Source of the DNA: Callorhinus ursinus
Lineage: Eukaryota > Chordata > Mammalia > Carnivora > Otariidae
DNA length: 64,000 bases
NCBI RefSeq assembly: GCF_003265705.1
Contig: NW_020312827.1
Location: 16,244,182 to 16,308,181, forward strand
Direction: 5' to 3'
The notes under the pieces are model-generated. The model was given only the letters and a program-made list of their open reading frames with translations. It was not told where the DNA came from and ran no database searches. Positions 33,615 through 45,219 of this stretch are shown piece after piece. The position numbers and the translations under genes were made by a program. Each line of letters opens with the position of its first letter. The first letter of the stretch is position 1.

Positions 33615-33762
33615 TCTGAGAACTTAGGCAGAATATTTCATCATATATTCTTTAGTTTATTCTGCTATAGAAGGGAGAGAATACAATGACCTCCTTTATA
33701 GATTAGTGTGCTGATTACATGAGATATTCCTCATAGAGTATCTAGCAAAAACCTGGCTCATA
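33615..33762 (+). mobile_element. Probable MIR
   Basis: 'GAACTTAGGCAGAATATTTCATC ... TTTAGTTTATTCTGCTATAGAAGGG ... GATTACATGAGATATTCCTCATAGAGTATCTAGCA' follows MIR order (cttgggcaagttac … cagtttcctcatctgtaaaatggg … gattaaatgag…). Weak. Confidence 0.5.
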
Positions 33763-33795
33763 GAAAAAAAAAAAGAGAGAGAGAGAGAGAGAGAC
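33763..33795. repeat. A-run and (GA)n
   Basis: About 12 A followed by about 10 GA units, directly after the MIR-like segment. Confidence 0.95.
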
Positions 33796-33844
33796 AAGAA
33801 ATCTTGGCTATCAGTATTATAAGATTAAATGTTAGGACACAGGA

Positions 33845-33960
33845 GTTTCTAAATCCTGGCTTAATATTTACTAACTAGGAAATTACACACAAAGCAGGAT
33901 TGCTTTGAGCTTCAAAGGTAATCTATAAATTGTTAGATGAATTGTAATTACTTTGAAATA
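33845..33960 (+). mobile_element. Possible second MIR fragment
   Basis: 'TAAATCCTGGCTTAATATTTACTAACTAGG' resembles the 5' part of MIR (aaatcccagctctgccacttactagctg). Too decayed to be sure. Confidence 0.35.
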
Positions 33961-34883
33961 ATTCTGGGTTCACAGATTGGAAGAAATAAACTTTTAAATA
34001 GTGTCTCCTGAATACTCAAAGAAGTAAAATACCATACAAGTATTGTTGCACTGATGTATTGGGGTTGGGGAAAATATGGTTAATTGAATACATGGATAAT
34101 CCAAATTTATCACAAACATACTTTATTTTTTCCATTCATATAGTGAAGAAAAAATTTAGTCTTGGTTATTTCAATAAATTCAGCCAACTAAGTACTACTG
34201 AAAGATGCTTGAGCGATTTGTGATCTTATAGGGCACCTATAGGTTTCCCCCAGAGACTTGCACAAAGGGGATATAATTTTGCAACTAGGGATCTCAATTA
34301 TTACATTGATGCACAATTGTGATATAGATAAGTACATTTGAAGTCATAGAATTGTTAAGAATACCAAAGAGATCTCACTGAGTACATTAATACATTCAGA
34401 GAAAATAACTTGTCAATCAGAAAAAAAAGGGGGGGATTAGTCAGGAAAGGGAGCCTTCGAGCATGATTTGCAGAGGCAGATATCTATAACATCCATTCAA
34501 GCACAGTTCAGACGTTCTTCAAGAAAGAAAACCTTCACCAAATTATTTATGGTGCTATTGGTAAACCCTTCCTGGAGAGAGGTAGACTACCTCAAGATAA
34601 TTCTATTAACATAAGTAACACATTCCTCTCAGTATAGGAAATTCTAATTATAATAAGATTTGCATTAGAACAAGAGCCTTTAGAGGATTAGCCTAAGAAG
34701 GGTCCTAAGCAAAATTTGGTTTCATCTGTAGAAATTCCTACTGTGAAAATAAAATTATCTGATCTGTATATTAATTAATAAATTATGATTTGGCTTCATA
34801 TTTCAATTTCCGAAGTATTGGTTTGTGTTTCCCTGAGAAAGGGACCGGTTCTCAATGTGTAGACTTATCAAGTTTCTGACCAT
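33961..34883. other. Intergenic sequence, no gene seen
   Basis: No recognised repeat or exon between the MIR-like segment and the next SINE. A GGGGGGA stretch after an A-run sits at about 34421-34436. Confidence 0.45.
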
Positions 34884-34898
34884 GAAAATCTAAGCCCA

Positions 34899-35096
34899 GG
34901 GCGCCTGGGTGGCTCAGTTGGTTAAGCGACTGCCTTCGGCTCAGGTCATGATCCTGGAGTCCCGGGATCGAGTCCCGCATCGGGCTCCCCGCTCAGTGGG
35001 GAGTCTGCTTCTCCCTCTGACCCTCTTCCCTCTCATGCTCTCTATCTCTCATTCTCTCTCTCTCAAATAAATAAATAAAATTAAAAAAAAAAAAAA
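34899..35096 (+). mobile_element. Near-consensus CAN-SINE, perfect 15-bp TSD
   Basis: The cleanest SINE here: GGGCGCCTGGGTGGCTCAGTT, TTAAGCGACTGCCTTCGGCT, GAGTCCCGGGATCGAGTCCC, CTCCCTCTGACCCTCTTCCC and AAATAAATAAATAAAATT plus an A-run. GAAAATCTAAGCCCA at 34884-34898 is repeated exactly at 35097-35111. CpG dinucleotides are largely intact. RNA polymerase III A- and B-box-like motifs lie in the head. This suggests recent insertion. Confidence 0.99.
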
Positions 35097-35111
35097 GAAA
35101 ATCTAAGCCCA

Positions 35112-35681
35112 AGGTCTCACCTGAGGTAAATCCCCCAACATAGGTGTGCTGGTTTCTTCCAGTAAACATCCAGAGCTGACTAAGTTTCCATTATACTATT
35201 CATATTAGTCTTGTCTTTATGGAAAATCTATTACCAGAGATTAGTTATTATAACTTTCTTTATTTCTAAAGCTTCTTAATAAGCTATTATTCCCAAACCT
35301 CTACCAACAGCTCAAAAGTCCTTAGTTCCTGACTTATCCATCTACACTGGGATATCTAAAAGCATATCTAAGTTAATCAGTTTAGAACAGAACTCTAGAT
35401 CCACTCTCCAAATGCACTCATAGCCTCTCTCTCCTGTACTGTTCCCCATTAAGTTAAGTGGCACCATTTCATTTAATTGTTCAAACCTAAAAACTTGGAG
35501 TCTATCCTCCCCTTCTTCACCCCCAAGCCAAATCATCATAGCAATTCTTGTCAACTCCTCGCTGCAAACATTAATTGAGTTGAATCCCTTTACCTCACTA
35601 CCACCCTGATCAGCTCTCACTTTTATCCTAATAGTTTATTAACTGGTCTAAAAGTCTTCCATCCTCCCTCTCTCTCATAGA
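35112..35681. other. Intergenic sequence, no gene seen
   Basis: No repeat recognised. The minus-strand frame at 35342-35620 (92 codons) has no known domain. A pyrimidine-rich stretch precedes the LTR at about 35655-35680. Confidence 0.4.
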
Positions 35682-36019
35682 TGAAAGTTTGTGCCCCTCC
35701 CACACCACGTTTATATGTTGAAATTCTAACCCCCAGTGTGATGTTGGGAGTGAAAACTTTGGCACGTAACTGGGTCAGGGGGGTGGAGGCCTCGTGAATA
35801 GAATTAGTGCCCTTATAAGACCTTAGAGAGTTTTCTTTCTATCTGAGGAGGCAGCAAGAAGAGGGCCATCTACAAATCAGAAAGAAAGCTCTCACCATAA
35901 GCCGATCTGGCCAGCACTCTGATCTCAGACTTTTCAGCTGACAGAAGGGTGAAAAACACATCTCTGTTGTTGTTTAAGCCACCTAGTTTATAGTATTCTG
36001 CTTTAGCAGCCCAATCTAA
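35682..36019 (+). mobile_element. Solo ERVL-MaLR LTR
   Basis: TTTATATGTTGAAATTCTAACCCCCAGTGTGATG, GGTGGAGGCCTCGTGAATAG, ATTAGTGCCCTTATAAGACC, GGCAGCAAGAAGAGGGCCATC, CACTCTGATCTCAGAC and TTTAAGCCACCTAGTTTATAGTATTCTG give the full MaLR LTR order. Neither flank has MaLR internal sequence. Confidence 0.85.
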
Positions 36020-36024
36020 TATGT

Positions 36025-36600
36025 TCTCCCAGTGATTTTTTCACCCGGCAGCCAGGGTTATCTTTTAAAATTATGAAGCCCTACCTACCATTATCGAGCA
36101 TCTAAGATTAAAATCCACATGGTGAATGCTGGTTTATGAGGCAGTCCACGATCTGCCCTCCGATGGCTTCTGCTACTTCAGCATCCCCTGTTGTCCACTG
36201 GCTTTCAGGCTCACTATGGTGTCTTCTCCTTTCTATTTAATTCTCAGTTCTTGCACTTGTTTTTTTTTTTTTTTCTTTTTAAGTAGGCTCTATGCCCAAC
36301 GTGGGGCTTGAACTTACAACCCCAAGATCAAGAGTCACACGCTCTACTAACTGAGCCAGCCAAGCGCCCCAGTTCTTGCACTTGCTGATTCTCTGCTGGG
36401 GATTCTTTCTCGCAAGATCTTTGCTGTTATTCATCTCTGACTGTCAAGTATCACCCCTTGGATGGTCTTTCCTGATTAGTTCATCTAAGGTAACCCCACA
36501 GACATTCTTTTGCAAAGCATTTCTTCATGATACACACAATTTTCTCATAGAATCTCATTTTTCTTCCATCCATGAAAACAAGGATGCTGTTGGACGGACT
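36025..36600 (+). mobile_element. L2 LINE fragment, split by an old SINE
   Basis: L2 ORF2-end and 3' landmarks in order: CAGCCAGGGTTATCTTTTAAAATTATG, AAGATTAAAATCCACATGG, CAGTCCACGATCTGCCCTCC, TTCTTGCACTTG, CTTTCCTGATTAGTTCATCTAAGG and ATTTTCTCATAG. The SINE at 36260 separates the halves. Predicted peptides across it are not genes. Confidence 0.7.
36260..36369 (-). mobile_element. Short old tRNA-Lys SINE, perfect 15-bp TSD
   Basis: Only the tRNA-like part is present, on the minus strand: a T-run then AAGTAGGCTCTATGCCCAAC, GTGGGGCTTGAACTTACAAC and ACTGAGCCAGCCAAGCGCCCC. It lacks the CT-rich body of the other CAN-SINEs and keeps the tRNA 3' half including a B-box-like GTTCAAGCCCC. CAGTTCTTGCACTTG flanks it at 36245-36259 and 36370-36384. 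Confidence 0.95.
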
Positions 36601-39600
36601 CCTGGTTGTTTTCCCCACACCAAGAAGGACAATGTGGCATCAACCTGGCAGGCACTCCTAAAGGTTTGGTAAAAGAATTGATTGCACAGGGAACATAGAT
36701 CAGAGGATACAAGGAGAAAATGTATTTTTGAGATGACATAGTCCAATTTCCTTTTTTTTCCCCCAAAGTCCAGAACTGTGTCCCTTATTAAATTTGCCTA
36801 TGGGCTTTTAATTGGATAACAATGAAATCAGAACTCAAACAAAAGTTTTCTGACTTCCAGTTCACAGTACGTTTAACATATCACACTGCTTGTTCAATAG
36901 CCCTATCCCTCTAGAGACATACATAGAAGTTATAGAGCTTTCACTAACTTTACTTTGCATTATATCCTATCTATTCCCAGATACAATAGGGTTCTGAGAC
37001 AGCTGACAAAATTTCAGCATAAATAAAGCATCACTTGTGTTAAGACATTGCATACCTTTTTCATGTAATTAGGGGCCATCTTACATTGTGTCATTTATTA
37101 AAGAATATAGAGCAATAATGGTTCTAAACAGTGCTTCTTTAATAAACCAATATTGTTTAAATCAGCATTTCCTACTCACACACAAATTTTATCCTAATTT
37201 CTTTAATGTGGCATTTTTATTCTGTCTTTAATGGATTAAAATATATTTGAGGGAAAAAAAACCCTGCATTTAATGCACTTTCTCACAAATGATCTGGCAT
37301 TACTGTTAATAAAATGCTCAACATACGGTGGAGTCTAAATGCTATGTTCCAGAGTTCATTTCATTTTTCAAGATTTAACCTCTGAGAACAGAAATAGTTT
37401 CTCAAGAGACCTGAGAAGGGCCTATGAAGGGATATCATTTATGCCCAGATTGCGTTGGCACATTCCACCTAAATAGTCAAACATGAGAATAGGATTTGTC
37501 CAGGAGAAGAGCAAAGCATAGCAAAAATAGCATTCTTGTTCCTCTGCGTCTGTGACATAAATTAAGAGGAACCTTAAAACCAACATCTACTCCAGGCATC
37601 CTCAATTCTAATTTTGCTATTTTTCTCTTTAGTGGTCCAAACTGTAGTTCATATTTAAATGAAAATTTTTCTTTGCAATCCATTTTTATTTTCTACTTTC
37701 AAGAACTCCTTGTCAGAGCCTGGGTTAATTAAGCTATGGAGCCCATTTTTAAAAGTCTGGCTGTAGAAAAAAACTGAGAATTAGCTACAGCAAAATGATA
37801 TATTTCAGAGTCTAGCCTCACTGGGGGATCCCATGGTTCTGCAAATATATTGTATGATTTTCAGTTTTATCACAGATATTTTGAGAGAAAGATTAGGCCA
37901 CTGTCTACATTTTTATTGTTTTGTGGTTAATCAAATATCTTCAGTTTAAAAGTCCTCAAGGCTATGTATTGTTCAGCTTTTGAAGATTCCCTTGCTCACT
38001 GAACCAAATTCAATATAGCACTGTTGGTACAGTGCAGAGCAAAAAAGGGAGGTTAACCACATTTGACTATATCAGGTGTACATGTTTTGTCTGCACAATG
38101 CCAAAGCAACTGGTACGAAGGAGAGACAAGAAGAAACTTTATTTGGTTCCCTCTCTTGTTGTGCTAACTAAAGTTATTATCTCCTTTCCCCCTTCTCCAA
38201 ACATACCCTTATTTATTCCAGGCCCCATAAAGCCATAAATGGCAATATGTTATAGCAGAAATAACAGGCATTTCTGTAAATGATGTATCTTACCCTCTCC
38301 CCAGGTTGTTTTTGAAGGAAATAGTGGGAAATTAATTGCAGCCTTGAAAAACGTCCTGATAAGAAATGTTTCTCTTTATATAGGTATGTGATATCCCTTG
38401 TACAAAAAAATAACAACACACATTTTGCAGATCATCTATTAAGTTTGCTTAAGTTATATTTTCTTCTTTATTAATAGTTCACAGTGGTAGGAATATAAAA
38501 AAATCAAACCAACTTGAGAGAAGGCTTCTGCAGTCACTTTGCATATATTACCTCTATCATAACAAACTTGGTTTAAATTCTTTAAGAACTAAAAACAGTT
38601 CAACTGGAAAACAAAAAAAAAAGCTTTTTTTTCCATATTTATGCAAGTATATTTGGAGAATCTGGATGATATCTTATTGTGTCCATCAATGTTCCCACTT
38701 CTCATTATCACTGGTAACAGGAAAAAAAAAAAAAAAACAACCGGTTCTGATAATTCATAACTTTTAACTGTCCCTTCTTTCTGAAATCTTATAGCAGCTT
38801 GAACTGTACATGCAGCACCTTATTTTGTGCTATGAATTTTTGGGACAAGTCAAAGCACACCTATTCAGATGCTGGGTCATAAAGGGTGTTTAATGCGTGT
38901 TTAATTCATCTTTGTGCCAAATCCCATCCACATTGGCCCCCTTAATAAATATTTTCTTAAGACATAAACACATGAAACCAAAGCATATAGGAGGTTACAC
39001 AGCTGAAAGGGGCGGGTGAATAAGCTGTACATGTAGACTCATTCTATCTGCATTTTGTATTCGCTCCATTTGCTATAGAGCATTTGGGCTTCAGAACATA
39101 TTTTGAGATTTCCCATCTTCCAAGCCATCAGCAATTTTCTGAATGATATTCTCAGTTTTTTTAGGGACAGACAATGAAACAAAAAAAATGAGTTCCATGG
39201 GGAAGATAATGGTGGATAGTTATTCAGAGCCATGTCTGCACAGCTCCCTTTTTTTGTGGGGGAATGAATTCCAATGATTCATTTCTTCTGAGCCATGTTT
39301 ATGCAAGTGTATTTCCTGGGATGGATTAAATTGACCAAAAACTAATGTAAGCAGAGTGAAAAATTAACAGGGTTTTAAAATCATTTTATTTATTGGTAGC
39401 AGGTAGTAAATTCAGAAGTCAATTTTCTAACCATAAATCAGGACAGAGGGTTTTCTTTTCTGAATTTTATGAGTGTATAGTGTGAGACATGTATTACTAT
39501 ACTTAGTAAAAATGTAGTTACATAAGTAACTGTCAGATTATCTCTGATGATAATTTATTTCTTTGACATCAACTAATGGTCATCCAAATTATGTAATACC

Positions 39601-39654
39601 AGGGAAGTAGCTTTTAGTGAATGAATTTAACTGATAACAGTAGATAGAAGGGGC
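36601..39654. other. 3-kb block with almost no recognisable repeat
   Basis: I recognise no SINE, LINE, LTR or DNA transposon here, apart from a possible MIR trace near 36810-36870 and short A-runs (38624-38632, 38721-38735). The open frames within (for example 37477-37683, 38032-38238, 39039-39233) have no domain. Sequence complexity is higher than in the flanks. It could hold conserved regulatory sequence, but nothing in the window alone proves that. Confidence 0.45.
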
Positions 39655-39660
39655 ATAGTG

Positions 39661-39698
<38 letters not shown>

Positions 39699-39765
39699 CA
39701 TATATGCACATTCATACATATGTGCATATACATATATAACATATATCTTATACAACATATAGGAT
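39655..39765. repeat. (TA)n(CA)n microsatellite
   Basis: About 13 TA units, then (CA)7, then a degenerate CATA-rich tail. Confidence 0.95.
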
Positions 39766-39952
39766 GCAGAATATGAGATACAAAACTGTAAGTGCTTATA
39801 GTTGATAAATAGGGAACAACAATCTTAATCTCCTAAAGCAGGGGAATATTCTTTAGTCATTGACCATGGGGGATGAGAAGGAAGAAAAATATCCCACACT
39901 TAAAGACATTGTGTTTTGGCTGACATGATCTATACAAAGAGTAGGTTGTGGG

Positions 39953-40145
39953 TGGGACACCTAGGTGGCTCAGTTGAGCACCCATCATGATTTCAGCTCG
40001 GGTCATGATTTGAAGGTCATGAGCTCAAGCCCCGCATCTGGCTCTGCACTGGGTGTAGAACCTGCTTAAGATTTTCTCTCTCCCTCTCCCTCTGCTCCTC
40101 CTTGCCCCTCTCTTTCCTTCCCTAAAAAAGAAGAAAAAAAAAAAG
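39953..40145 (+). mobile_element. Older CAN-SINE with TSD
   Basis: It has TGGGACACCTAGGTGGCTCAGT, TTTCAGCTCGGGTCATGATTT and GCATCTGGCTCTGCACTGGG, the older body type. The tail is (AAG)A-rich without AAATAAA. GAGTAGGTTGTGGG (39939-39952) and GAGTGGGTTGTGGG (40146-40159) form a TSD with one change. Confidence 0.95.
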
Positions 40146-40199
40146 GAGTGGGTTGTGGGGGATGTGCATCTTACAATTTTAATTAGAAAGAACAGTGTG

Positions 40200-40410
40200 G
40201 GGGCGCCTGGGTGGCTCAGTCGTTAAGCGTCTGCCTTCGGCTCAGGTCATGATCCCAGGGTCCTGGGATGGAGCCCTGCATCAGGCTCCCTGCTCAGTGG
40301 GGAGCCTGCTTCTCCCTCTCCCACTCCCCCTGCTTGTGTTCCTACTCTTGCTGTGTCTCTCTCTGTCAAATAAATAAATAAAATCTGGACAGAAAAAAAA
40401 GAAGAAAAAA

Positions 40411-40435
<25 letters not shown>
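40200..40435 (+). mobile_element. Younger CAN-SINE with (GAAA)n tail
   Basis: GGGGCGCCTGGGTGGCTCAGTC, GATCCCAGGGTCCTGGGATG, CCCACTCCCCCTGCTTGTG and TCAAATAAATAAATAAAATC, followed by a purine tail ending in about six GAAA units. AAAGAACAGTGTG before and AAAGAACAACGTGTG after are a mutated TSD. It lies 54 bases downstream of the previous SINE. Confidence 0.97.
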
Positions 40436-40441
<6 letters not shown>

Positions 40442-40885
40442 CAACGTGTGATATAATACCAATCAAGGCTATATGTAAAAAGTCCCCCAAATTAATGTAA
40501 AAGTATTACCTTGTTCCACAGACTGCTATCTGCCTATCTCATGATATGCTGTGTTAATAGCAGGTAGAGCTAGTGGCTGTGTTGGGTATTAGGCTTTGCT
40601 GAAAACCTACCAAAAATGTATGCAGACAGAACTACAAGAAGCATGGGGTCTTGTTTTGAAAGTCTCATTGATACTATAGGAAATTCTAGATTATCAGGAC
40701 ATTGCCATTGCGTGGCAAAAGTTTTCAGTAGGCTGTAAAAGGAAACATTTGTACTGAGAAACATAATCTCCTACAGTGTTGTCTGAAGCACTGAGATATA
40801 AAGTAAAAACAGAAAAAGGCAAAGCACTTATTAGAATATCACAAGAAGGCAAAGTAGAATGAATCTTTATCAGAACTGTCTAACA
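40436..40885. other. Intergenic sequence, no gene seen
   Basis: No recognised repeat or exon between two SINEs. A 64-codon minus-strand frame at 40570-40764 has no domain. Confidence 0.45.
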
Positions 40886-41081
40886 GGGGCACCTGGGTAG
40901 CTCAGTCATTAAGCCTTTTCCTTCGGCTCAGATCATGATCCCAGGGTCCTGGGATCAAGCCCCACATCGGGCTCCTTGCTCAGTGGAGAGTCTGCTTCTC
41001 CCTCTGTTTCTCCCTTCACTTGTGCTTGCTCTCTCTCTCTGTCTCTCACAAAAATAAATAAATAAAATCTTAAAAAAAAAA
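40886..41081 (+). mobile_element. CAN-SINE with short TSD
   Basis: GGGGCACCTGGGTAGCTCAGTC, GATCCCAGGGTCCTGGGATC, CTCTCTCTCTCTGTCTCTC and an AAATAAATAAATAAAATC tail. GTCTAACA flanks it at 40878-40885 and 41082-41089. Confidence 0.97.
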
Positions 41082-41089
41082 GTCTAACA

Positions 41090-43352
41090 AGATCTAATGT
41101 GAGTTAGAAGTATGACCACATAAGGAATTTAACCATTTTTAGTAGCCTTTAAAAAGTAAAAATTAAAAGTGAATTTTAATAATATATTCTATCTAACTAC
41201 ATAGATCCAACATATTTTGAAATGTAATCAATATACCATTATTGAGGTCTTTACATTGTTTCTCATACCAAGTCTTGCAAATCTAATACATATTTTCTAC
41301 TTAGACTGCATTTTAATTTTGACTAGACAGTCAAGTTCAGTAGACACATAGGGTTAATAGCTTTACAAATGGGACTGCTCCGTGTAGACAGAACTTCTTA
41401 AAGTTAGCAGGAATCCAGAGGAAGGAAAGCTAAAAAAAAATTCACTAAATTCACTTAAAAAATATCATCATGTTTGAGGAAATATATCTAGTTAGATAAT
41501 TCAGGGAAGAGCCTCATGTTCATGCCAGCTTCTTCTCATTTGGGGAAGATTTCAAGATGAGGAAGGGAAGAGGGTGAGAGAAGTCAGCATACATCCCTGA
41601 GAATGCAAGCTCAATTGGGTTAGGGATATGTAAGGAACCCCACAACAGGAGGAGATATTTAAAGAATCTGTCTGTGTGCTCTACTGAGTTGCTTTTGAGT
41701 CCAGTGTTTTCTATATACTTCACATTTTGATGACCACCTGACTGATTTCCTGGGATCCAGAAGATTTTATAAGTAAAGACCCCACCCCCAGCCCCATGTC
41801 CCACACTCATGCTCTGGCACTGGAGATCAAACTACGCTCTATAAGGCACTGGTTTTCAATGATTCAGGATAGAGGGGTCATGCAGCGGGTAAGCAGATGT
41901 TCCAATTTGCCAAGGGAAGTTTTTCTTTATGCTTATTATCCCAGTGCAATTACTAAAAATTCTTCATGTCACCTTCAAGCATCTTTGGATTGAGAGGATA
42001 AATTTTATGTTCACTCCATGAGACGGACCCAGAAATAAGGGCTCAGGGTCGCTCAAGGAATCCCACACCCAATAATGGTTCAAAGACACTGGTGCATTCC
42101 CAAGGTCCACACAGATGGGGAGATTTGGATGTAAGATCCTAATCCATTAAGAATAAGTTGATAAGAAGAAGGAACTAAACTGACTTCTTGGTACTTAAGT
42201 TGATTTATTTCAAAATGAGAATATATTTTCTCTCTCCAAGGCTCTCCTTTTCTATGTAATTTTGTGTCCATTTGAATCCCAAAGTTGTGGTCACCATTAA
42301 TAAAACTGAGTAGTTTAAAAGCCACGTATTTATTAAGCACCTAGCTGTTTCTTGCTCTATCTAGAGATTTCCTTAAATTATCAGACTTGTTTATTCTGAA
42401 CTTACAGTTTTAAAATATATTTGTAATAAAACAGCTCTAAATAAAGTAGTTTATTAAGATCTTCACCTTGTATCCTATTTTTAAAATAATTATTATTACC
42501 TCTTTACTGACCTTTATACAGTATGAGCTTTAGGGGAAATTTCAAGTTTTCATTTAACTTTGAATGTGACTAGAGTTTTATAAATGAGGAATGATTTAGG
42601 TGCAAATTTATGGCATGTAAAAGATTATAGTTAACTATGTGCTAAAGTAAAGAACCTAGCTATCTGGAAAGTATTTGTTTATAGAGGAACATAAACATTA
42701 GAGAGCATTAGAGAAATTTACAAGAATGTGGGGAATGATCAGAATGTATCTAATGCGTTTATATGTGGAAATAAAATATGTAATTTATTATGTTGGTTTT
42801 CAGCTATCAAAGATACAGCAATCACAGTAACTTTACCTTCTTTTCCAAGATACCTTATCAAAATGATTTTATTTAATGTGTATCTATAACGACTACATGA
42901 GTCAGGGTGCCTTGACTTTTTTTTATTTTCTTCTACCTTTATTGTTCAAGTCATTAATAGACAAGGAAAAAAATCCTCATTGTCTCTATTAAGAAAAAAC
43001 AAAAATTTAATGAAAAAGGTACCTAGTATGCAATAAGAATAGGCAGATGTCAATGCATAGTTTTGTTTTCTTTGTTTTTTAAGGTGATTTCTTAATCTTG
43101 GGTATTTATGAAAGTCAATTTTTAACTGTTCAAAATTGTTAGGAAGTTGAGTGAATTAAATTAGATGGCATTAAAAAATCATACCTTTTTACAACTTTCA
43201 AAAATCTCATCAATGTGAATAGTTAGCAAAATATTTCCTAGGAAATTTACTGCCAAATCACTTTAAATAAGTATATAGTAACTTTTAATAAACATTAACC
43301 ATCTGGCTGTTACTGATGGTAAATCTGCTAAGGCATTTTATTATTATTATTA
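41090..43352. other. Intergenic sequence, little recognisable repeat
   Basis: About 2.2 kb without a named element. The minus-strand frames at 41520-41810 (96 codons) and 42080-42340 (86 codons) have no domain, signal peptide or other support. (ATT)n at 43336-43353 borders the next SINE. Confidence 0.45.
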
Positions 43353-43550
43353 TTACTTAATTTTTATTTTGAGAGAGAGAGAGAGCACAAGTTGGGGGGA
43401 GGGGCAAAAAGAGAAGAAGAGAGAATCTTAAGCAGGCTCCACACTCAGCAAGGAGCCTGATGCAGGGTTCCATCTCACGACCCTGAGATCATGACCTGGG
43501 CTAAAATCAAGAGTCAGACGCTCAACTGACTGAGCCACCCAAGCTCCCCA
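43353..43550 (-). mobile_element. Older CAN-SINE
   Basis: Minus-strand copy: (GA)n-rich body complement, AAGCAGGCTCCACACTCAGC, TCACGACCCTGAGATCATGACC, and GAGCCACCCAAGCTCCCC at the head. It has the older 'ATCAAGAGTCAGACGC' body type. Flanks GCATTTTATTATTATT and GCATTATTATTTTTAT are compatible with a TSD. Confidence 0.95.
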
Positions 43551-43559
43551 GCATTATTA

Positions 43560-44560
43560 TTTTTATACCAAAGCATTTTTATTATGTTTTTCAAATATCT
43601 ATAAATATGGATTGAATAACATAATGAATCCCAACCTGAGTTTAAAGAATTATCAATGTTTTGTCATATTTGCTTTTTCAAAAATATTTTTGCTCAAATG
43701 TTATTTAAAAGTAATTCCTAGATAATTCATTCCTAAATACTTCAGAATACATCTCTGAAAAATAGCATTTTTTAAATGACCACAATACTGTGATCACATC
43801 CAATGTATATTACATGTTACAAAATTACATGTAAAATATATTCTTACATGATCACATTACTATCAAAACATCTACCAAAATTCATTCAGCTTTTTAAAAT
43901 ATAATCATGGAATGCATATTTAACCATATTAGAAAGAATGCATTACCTAGTTATCTCATCCACTTTCCTATTATGTTATTATTATTAAAGGAAATTGGAA
44001 ATTTGTAAACATATTAAAAATAGAAATAAACAATATACATGTGTATTATGTAAGCATGTATTCATATGTATATATGCATGTATGTATGTACTATTTACAT
44101 AATTGTGATTTGGGTTCCAAATAGCGTTATTCATTTCAATGAAGTATCTTTTGAGCCTCTCTAAATACAAATGTTATACTTTAAGTTTTTTTTGCTTTTT
44201 CCTTTTGGTTGATGAAACCAGGTTGTTTTTCCTGTAGAGTTACTCAATCTTAATACTGCTAATTGCATATATTTGATGTCTCTCATCATTATTATCTGTT
44301 CCATGTATTTTCTATAAATTGGGAGCTAGATCTAGAGTCTTGGTCAGATTGAGGTTCAAATATATTTTCCTAACTATTTCACATGTAGTCACCGTGAGAT
44401 ACATAAGGTGGTGTTTACATACTATATTTTCTGTGAATTTGTGTGTGTGGTAACTTGTTTTTATATGATGTCAGCCACTGATGAACTTTGGATAGACACA
44501 CAAATCCATTAAAAGGTTGGAAAATGTTGATGTCCTAATTCTTTTTTGTCTTTTGTTTAT
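43560..44560 (-). mobile_element. L1M 3' UTR, minus strand
   Basis: AACATAATGAATCCCAACC, AAAGAATTATCAATG, CTAAATACTTCAGAATACATCTCTG, ATGACCACAATACTGTGATCACA and later TTCTATAAATTGGGAGCTAGATCTAGAGTCTTGGTCAGATTGAGGTTC match the complement of the long 3' UTR of middle-age L1M elements. Very AT-rich and diverged. A (TGTA)n-like tract lies near 44050-44090. Confidence 0.6.
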
Positions 44561-44935
44561 TAGCTAGAATGCTTCTCTCAAGATAACTTTCCTCTCCTCA
44601 ATTATTTGTTTACATGAATTATAGTTCATATAGAAAAGACAGTTTAAATGTTTTATCCCTGTTTCATTTTTTTTTACTATGCGCCAATTCATCTATTTCT
44701 TTTTTTCTTTTTATTTATTAAGTTTTTGTTAAATTCCAGTTAGTTAACATACAGTGTAAAATTAGTTTCAGGTGTAAAATCTAGTGATTCAACACTTCCG
44801 TACAATATCTGGTGCGCCTCACAAATACAGTCCTTAATCCCCATCACCTATTTCACTCCTCCCCCCATCCACCTCCCCTCTGGTAGCCATCAGTTTGTTC
44901 TCTGTAGTAAATAGTCTGTTTCTTGGTTTGTCTCT

Positions 44936-44990
44936 TTCTCTCTCTCTCTCTCTATCCCTCTCTCTGTGTCTCTCTCTTATTTTCTCTTTG
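44936..44990. repeat. (TC)n tract in L1
   Basis: Pyrimidine dinucleotide repeat with interruptions, within the L1 3' UTR. Confidence 0.9.
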
Positions 44991-45145
44991 CTCATTTGTT
45001 TTGTTTCTTAAATTCCACATATAAGTGAAATCATATGGTATTTGTCTTTCTCTGACTTATTTTCCTTAGTTTAATACTCTCTAGCTCCATCCAAGTCACT
45101 GCAATGGCAAGATTTCATTCTTTTTTATGGCTCAGTAATATTTCA

Positions 45146-45219
45146 CTATATATAATAGAGAGAAATATATAATAATATAATATATTAACATATATAATAA
45201 TATAATCTATTATCTCTCT

